Part shown: positions 47,080 through 50,700 of the stretch, piece by piece
How the letters are laid out: each line of letters starts with the position of its first letter
Position numbering within the stretch: position 1 is the first letter of the stretch
Source of the DNA: Clostridiales bacterium
Lineage (GTDB): Bacteria; Bacillota; Clostridia; Christensenellales; Pumilibacteraceae
Assembly: GCA_022508445.1 (NCBI GenBank)
Contig: JAFLVG010000013.1
Location: 1 to 50,700, forward strand
DNA: 50,700 bases
Direction of reading: 5' to 3'
Position numbers and translations under genes: made by a program
The notes under the pieces: generated by a model
What the model was told of the DNA's origin: nothing
What the model saw: the letters and a program-made list of their open reading frames with translations, nothing else
The model's database searches: none

Positions 47080-48771
47080 ATGTTTAGGCTTATAAGATTT
47101 CTAAAAGGTCATATTCCTGCGACCGTTGCGGCGCCTCTTTGCAAGCTGATAGAGGCGATTGCGGAGCTTGCCGTGCCGATGATTGTCGCGAGCGTAATCG
47201 ACATAGGCATCAAGAACGGCGATAAATCTTATGTCATAAAATACTGCTCGATAATCGGCGTGCTCGCCGTCGGCGGATTTTTGATATCGATAACGGGACA
47301 GTTCCTCGCGTCAAAGGTCGCGCTCGGCTTCGGCACTCGCCTACGCAATGCGACGTTCAAAAAAATCAACGCTCTTCCCATTTCGACATGCGATAAGCTG
47401 GGCGGCTCGTCGCTCGTCACGCGCGTGACCGGCGACGTAATTAACTGCCAAAACGCGCTCAATATGTTTTTGCGGCTCGTTCTTCGTATGCCGTTCGTTG
47501 TCGTGGGTGCGTTCGTCATGAGCATGATAATCGATCCAATACTGTCGCTCATGTTCTTGACAATGACAATCGTTCTTTCCGCCACGGTCGCGTGCGTTCT
47601 TCGACTGACAATGCCGCGCGTAAAAAAAGCGCAAAAAAACCTCGACGAGCTTTCGCGTGTAGCTACGCAAAGCCTGACCGGTGCGCGAGTTATCCGCGCG
47701 TTTTCCAAACAGCAAGACGAGAAAGCGAGCTTTACAAAAACCGCCGAACTGACCGCGAATACAAACATAAGCGCGGCGCGAATTTCCGCACTGCTCGCCC
47801 CCCTCACATTCGCGGTGGTCAACCTCGCTATAATCGCGGTGCTGTGGTTCGGCGGAGTTAAGGTCAACATCGGGGGCCTCACGCAAGGCGAAACAATCGC
47901 GCTCATAAACTACCTCAATCAAGCGTTTTTCGTAATAGTAAATATCGGCAACATATTCTCGGTGTTCACGCGCTGCTCGGCTTGCGCCGCGAGAGTAAAC
48001 GAGATACTCGACGCGCCGCTTCCAGATAACGGTGACGAAACAAAGCTTAAAGACGAAAATACGGTACTCCGCTTCAACAGTGTTTGCTTTGCGTATGAGG
48101 GCGACTACGACGTACAAGACGTTTCGTTTACGCTCGAAAAGAACAAAACGCTCGGCATTATAGGCGGCACGGGCAGCGGCAAGACCACACTGATAAGCTT
48201 GATAGAAAGATTCTACGATCCGGACGTTGGCAGTATCGAGTTTTGCGGCAGACCGATTAAAGAATACGATATCGCTTTTGTGCGCAAAAACGTCGGTTAC
48301 GTTCCGCAACGTCCCGCAGTGCTTTACGGAACGCTCGCAAGCAATCTTAAAATCGCAGACAAATCCGTGACCGAGGAGCGCATGCAAAAGGCGCTCGAAC
48401 TTGCGCAAGCGAGTGAGCTGTGGCAAGCGCTCGGTGCGAACGGAGTTATAGCGGAAGGCGGACATAACCTGTCGGGTGGTCAGCGCCAGCGCGTGTCGAT
48501 TGCGCGCGCGCTTTGCCGCGACAATCTGCTGTATCTTTTCGACGACGTCACGTCTGCGCTCGACTACAAAACCGAACGCGATTTTATCAATGCCATGAAT
48601 TCGGTGGATGGCGCCAAAATTTTCGTTTCGCAGCGGATAAGCGCAGTGTCCGGTTGCGACTGCATACTCGTGCTCGACGGCGGCAGAATTGTCGGGCGCG
48701 GCACTCACGACGAGCTTTTATCCTCCTGCTCGCTGTACGCCGAATTTTGCGCGTCGCAATCGGGAGATTGA
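47080..48771 (+). CDS. Heterodimeric ABC exporter subunit with degenerate ATP site
   Basis: 563 residues: a six-helix membrane domain (1-310) and an ATPase domain. Walker A GGTGSGKTT (362-370) and signature LSGGQ (464-468) are good, but Walker B reads LYLFDD, with Asp489 where the catalytic Glu should be, and the H-loop has Gln518 (VSQRIS) in place of His. This is the pattern of the inactive-site partner in BmrC/D-type exporters. The next gene starts seven bases later and has the complementary defects. The cargo could be a drug or lipid. Confidence 0.93.
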   Translation: MFRLIRFLKGHIPATVAAPLCKLIEAIAELAVPMIVASVIDIGIKNGDKSYVIKYCSIIGVLAVGGFLISITGQFLASKVALGFGTRLRNATFKKINALPISTCDKLGGSSLVTRVTGDVINCQNALNMFLRLVLRMPFVVVGAFVMSMIIDPILSLMFLTMTIVLSATVACVLRLTMPRVKKAQKNLDELSRVATQSLTGARVIRAFSKQQDEKASFTKTAELTANTNISAARISALLAPLTFAVVNLAIIAVLWFGGVKVNIGGLTQGETIALINYLNQAFFVIVNIGNIFSVFTRCSACAARVNEILDAPLPDNGDETKLKDENTVLRFNSVCFAYEGDYDVQDVSFTLEKNKTLGIIGGTGSGKTTLISLIERFYDPDVGSIEFCGRPIKEYDIAFVRKNVGYVPQRPAVLYGTLASNLKIADKSVTEERMQKALELAQASELWQALGANGVIAEGGHNLSGGQRQRVSIARALCRDNLLYLFDDVTSALDYKTERDFINAMNSVDGAKIFVSQRISAVSGCDCILVLDGGRIVGRGTHDELLSSCSLYAEFCASQSGD

Positions 48772-48778
48772 TAGTACT

Positions 48779-50542
48779 ATGGCAAAGAACAAGAAACCGA
48801 CAAAAAGATCGACCGTCGCTCGACTCATGAAATACTTAAAACCGCACTTTGGACTTATCGTGTGCGCGTTTGTTTTCGCGGTCATATCGGCGGCGGCGAC
48901 GCTCTTTACGCCCGTTATCATAGGAAATGCCGTGGACTGCATTGTGGGGGCAAACAACGTCGATTTCGAAAAACTGACTGTGTACGCTTGCGTACTCGCA
49001 GGGCTCATCGCGGCGGTCATGGTCTTTCAGTGGCTTATGAACGTTTGCGTAAACCGCGCCGCTCACCTCTCTGTCCGCGACGCTCGCCGTGACGGATTTT
49101 CCGCGCTCATAGACGCGCCGCTCAGCTACGTAGACGGCAATCAGCACGGCGATCTTGCCGCTCGAATTTCGATTGACGCCGATCAGATAGCGGACGGAAT
49201 AGTGCAAGGCGCAACGCAGATTTTTACGGGCGTCGTAACAATCATCGGAACGCTCGTGTTCATGATACTCATAAATCCGTGGATAGCGCTTGCCGTCGCC
49301 GCTCTCACCCCACTGTCGCTCTTGGTATCGTACTTTGTCGCGCGTGGAACGCACAAATACTTTACAGAACAAACGCGCGTTCGCGGCGAGCTGTACTCGC
49401 GCACCGAAGAAACCATAAAGAACCGTGCGCTCATCACTGCTTACGGCTATGCGGAAAGCGCCGAGCGCGAATTCGGCAAGACCAACGACGAACTCAAACG
49501 TTGCGGCTTCAAAGCGACCTTCTACTCATCGCTCGTAAACCCCTCGACGCGGCTCATCAACTCGCTCGTTTACGCGGTCGCGGCGGTAATGGGAACTATC
49601 TTTGCGATTGACGGCAAAGTCACGGTCGGCGGCATTACACAGCTTCTCTTGTACGCCAATCAGTTTGCCCGTCCGCTCAACGAGATAACCGGCGTAATAA
49701 CCGAATTCCAAACCTCGCTCGCCGCGGCAAAGCGCATACTCGATCTCGCAGACGTTCAGCCGCAGGACGACAGCGGCAAAGCCCTTCCCTCGTGCGACAG
49801 CATAGAACTGCAAGACCTCGGCTTTTCGTACTCAAAAGATCGCCCGTTCATTCAAGGTCTCAATGTGGAAGTGCCGCAAGGCACGCTCGTTGCAATCGTA
49901 GGGCGAACGGGTTGCGGCAAGACCACGCTCATCAATCTTTTGATGCGGTTTTACGATCCAGACAGCGGGCAGATTCTTCTTGACGGCAACGGCGCGAAAG
50001 AGTTTACGCGCAGCAGTGTGCGAAAGAACTTCGGCATGGTGTTGCAAGACAGCTGGGTTTTCAAAGGCACTGTGCGCGACAACATAGCTTACGGCAAGTC
50101 GAATGCGACAGACGAAGAGGTGCGCGCCGCCGCAAGAGCCGCAGATATCGACGGATTTATCGAGCGCATGCCGAACGGATACGACACCGTCATAGACGAC
50201 GGCGACGGCATTTCGCAAGGACAAAAACAGCTTATCAACATTGCACGCATTATGCTCGTAGATCCGCCCATGCTCATTCTGGACGAAGCGACGAGCAACA
50301 TCGATACGCGCACCGAAAAGCGCGTGCAAGCCGCATTCGACAAGCTCCTGCGCCCCGAAAACGGCAAGAAGAAAACGGGCTTCGTCGTAGCGCACAGGCT
50401 TTCGACAATAGTCCATGCGGACGTTATCCTCGTCATGGACAACGGCAAAATAATCGAGCGCGGCACGCACAAACAACTGCTCGAAAAGAACGGCGCATAC
50501 GCCGAGCTCTACCGCGCGCAATTCGCAAGAGAAGCAATTTAA
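48779..50542 (+). CDS. Heterodimeric ABC exporter subunit with catalytic ATP site
   Basis: 587 residues from the ATG at 48779 (GGAG 12 bases upstream; a longer frame overlaps the previous gene). The membrane domain fills about 1-320. The ATPase has Walker A GRTGCGKTT (375-383), Walker B MLILDEATS with the catalytic Glu503, and His539 in VAHRLST, all canonical. Its signature motif is altered to ISQGQKQ (478-484), which would face the degenerate site of the partner. With the preceding gene it should form one asymmetric exporter. A strong terminator follows. Confidence 0.94.
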   Translation: MAKNKKPTKRSTVARLMKYLKPHFGLIVCAFVFAVISAAATLFTPVIIGNAVDCIVGANNVDFEKLTVYACVLAGLIAAVMVFQWLMNVCVNRAAHLSVRDARRDGFSALIDAPLSYVDGNQHGDLAARISIDADQIADGIVQGATQIFTGVVTIIGTLVFMILINPWIALAVAALTPLSLLVSYFVARGTHKYFTEQTRVRGELYSRTEETIKNRALITAYGYAESAEREFGKTNDELKRCGFKATFYSSLVNPSTRLINSLVYAVAAVMGTIFAIDGKVTVGGITQLLLYANQFARPLNEITGVITEFQTSLAAAKRILDLADVQPQDDSGKALPSCDSIELQDLGFSYSKDRPFIQGLNVEVPQGTLVAIVGRTGCGKTTLINLLMRFYDPDSGQILLDGNGAKEFTRSSVRKNFGMVLQDSWVFKGTVRDNIAYGKSNATDEEVRAAARAADIDGFIERMPNGYDTVIDDGDGISQGQKQLINIARIMLVDPPMLILDEATSNIDTRTEKRVQAAFDKLLRPENGKKKTGFVVAHRLSTIVHADVILVMDNGKIIERGTHKQLLEKNGAYAELYRAQFAREAI

Positions 50543-50570
50543 ACTAAAAATCTTCAAACAATAAAAGGCG

Positions 50571-50615
50571 TGTGGGTGTTTGTGATTCCCTATCACAAAC
50601 ACCCACATTTATTTA
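50571..50615 (+). terminator. Strong intrinsic terminator after the ABC exporter operon
   Basis: TGTGGGTGTTTGTGAT, loop TCCCT, and a perfect 16-base inverted copy, followed by TTTATTTA. Confidence 0.92.
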
Positions 50616-50644
50616 CCTTGCGGCAAGTGCGGCGCGGGGCGCCT

Positions 50645-50670
50645 GGATTCCTCGACAGGCTCGGAATGAT
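50645..50670. repeat. Dispersed palindromic repeat (ATTCCGAGC/GAGGAATC type), copy 2
   Basis: GGATTCCTCGACAGGCTCGGAATGAT is the reverse-complement form of the core seen at 15923-15975, with a different centre (ACAG). The element may run past the window edge. Nothing else is visible in the last 85 bases. Confidence 0.6.
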
Positions 50671-50700
50671 GGGGTGCGGCATAATCACTCTACCCATCAT

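Overview
The window looks like chromosomal backbone from a spore-forming Bacillota bacterium of the Clostridia type. Evidence: SpoIIID, a CwlJ-GerQ pair, RicT, DivIC, strong AGGAG ribosome binding sites and near-consensus TTGACA/TATAAT promoters. Base composition is mid-range. Two related lipoproteins and dispersed repeats suggest an uncultured gut lineage, but I cannot place it further. I see no prophage, insertion sequence, CRISPR array or rRNA.

Layout, left to right: a cut tRNA-Met, thioredoxin and a PepV-type dipeptidase (all minus); gltX-ridA (plus); an MBL-fold hydrolase, a DUF1934 protein, dnaA and a small ferredoxin (minus). Then a minus-strand run greA-lysS-(YaaO-like PLP enzyme)-tmk-holB-ricT, and spoIIID on the plus strand behind an exact sigma-E promoter match. 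glmU-prs and a YkpA-type ABC-F protein follow (minus), then a lipoprotein (plus). Next on the minus strand come rpsF-ssb-rpsR, tilS-trmN6-rsmI, a second lipoprotein and rpoB-rpoC. After these lie divIC and ppx (plus), cwlJ-gerQ (minus), and a long minus-strand series from a FtsX-type ABC protein through metG, tatD, a radical SAM protein and a cation exchanger to a short MGMT-like protein. The right end has a basic hypothetical protein, ribokinase and Na/Pi cotransporter genes, and a heterodimeric ABC exporter.

Many of these genes (dnaA, tmk-holB-ricT, metG-tatD, trmN6-rsmI, glmU-prs, ridA, divIC, tilS, lysS, gltX, rpoBC, rpsF-ssb-rpsR) sit near the replication origin in Bacillus subtilis. Here they are together in shuffled order, so this is probably an origin-proximal region. 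dnaN, recF, gyrase genes and obvious DnaA-box clusters are absent from the window. Most highly expressed genes are on the minus strand, so if they are co-oriented with replication the origin would lie to the right.

The most unusual points are these. GreA carries about 98 extra residues inside its C-terminal FKBP-like domain. GlmU has lost the signature of its uridylyltransferase half but keeps its acetyltransferase half. Five genes (DUF1934, glmU, tilS, divIC, ABC exporter) have near-consensus promoters whose -10 box lies only 6 to 10 bases from the start codon with no ribosome binding site, which predicts leaderless or nearly leaderless mRNAs. A pair of multi-domain lipoproteins shares a repeated unit of unknown function. 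I found no clear new defence or mobile system.
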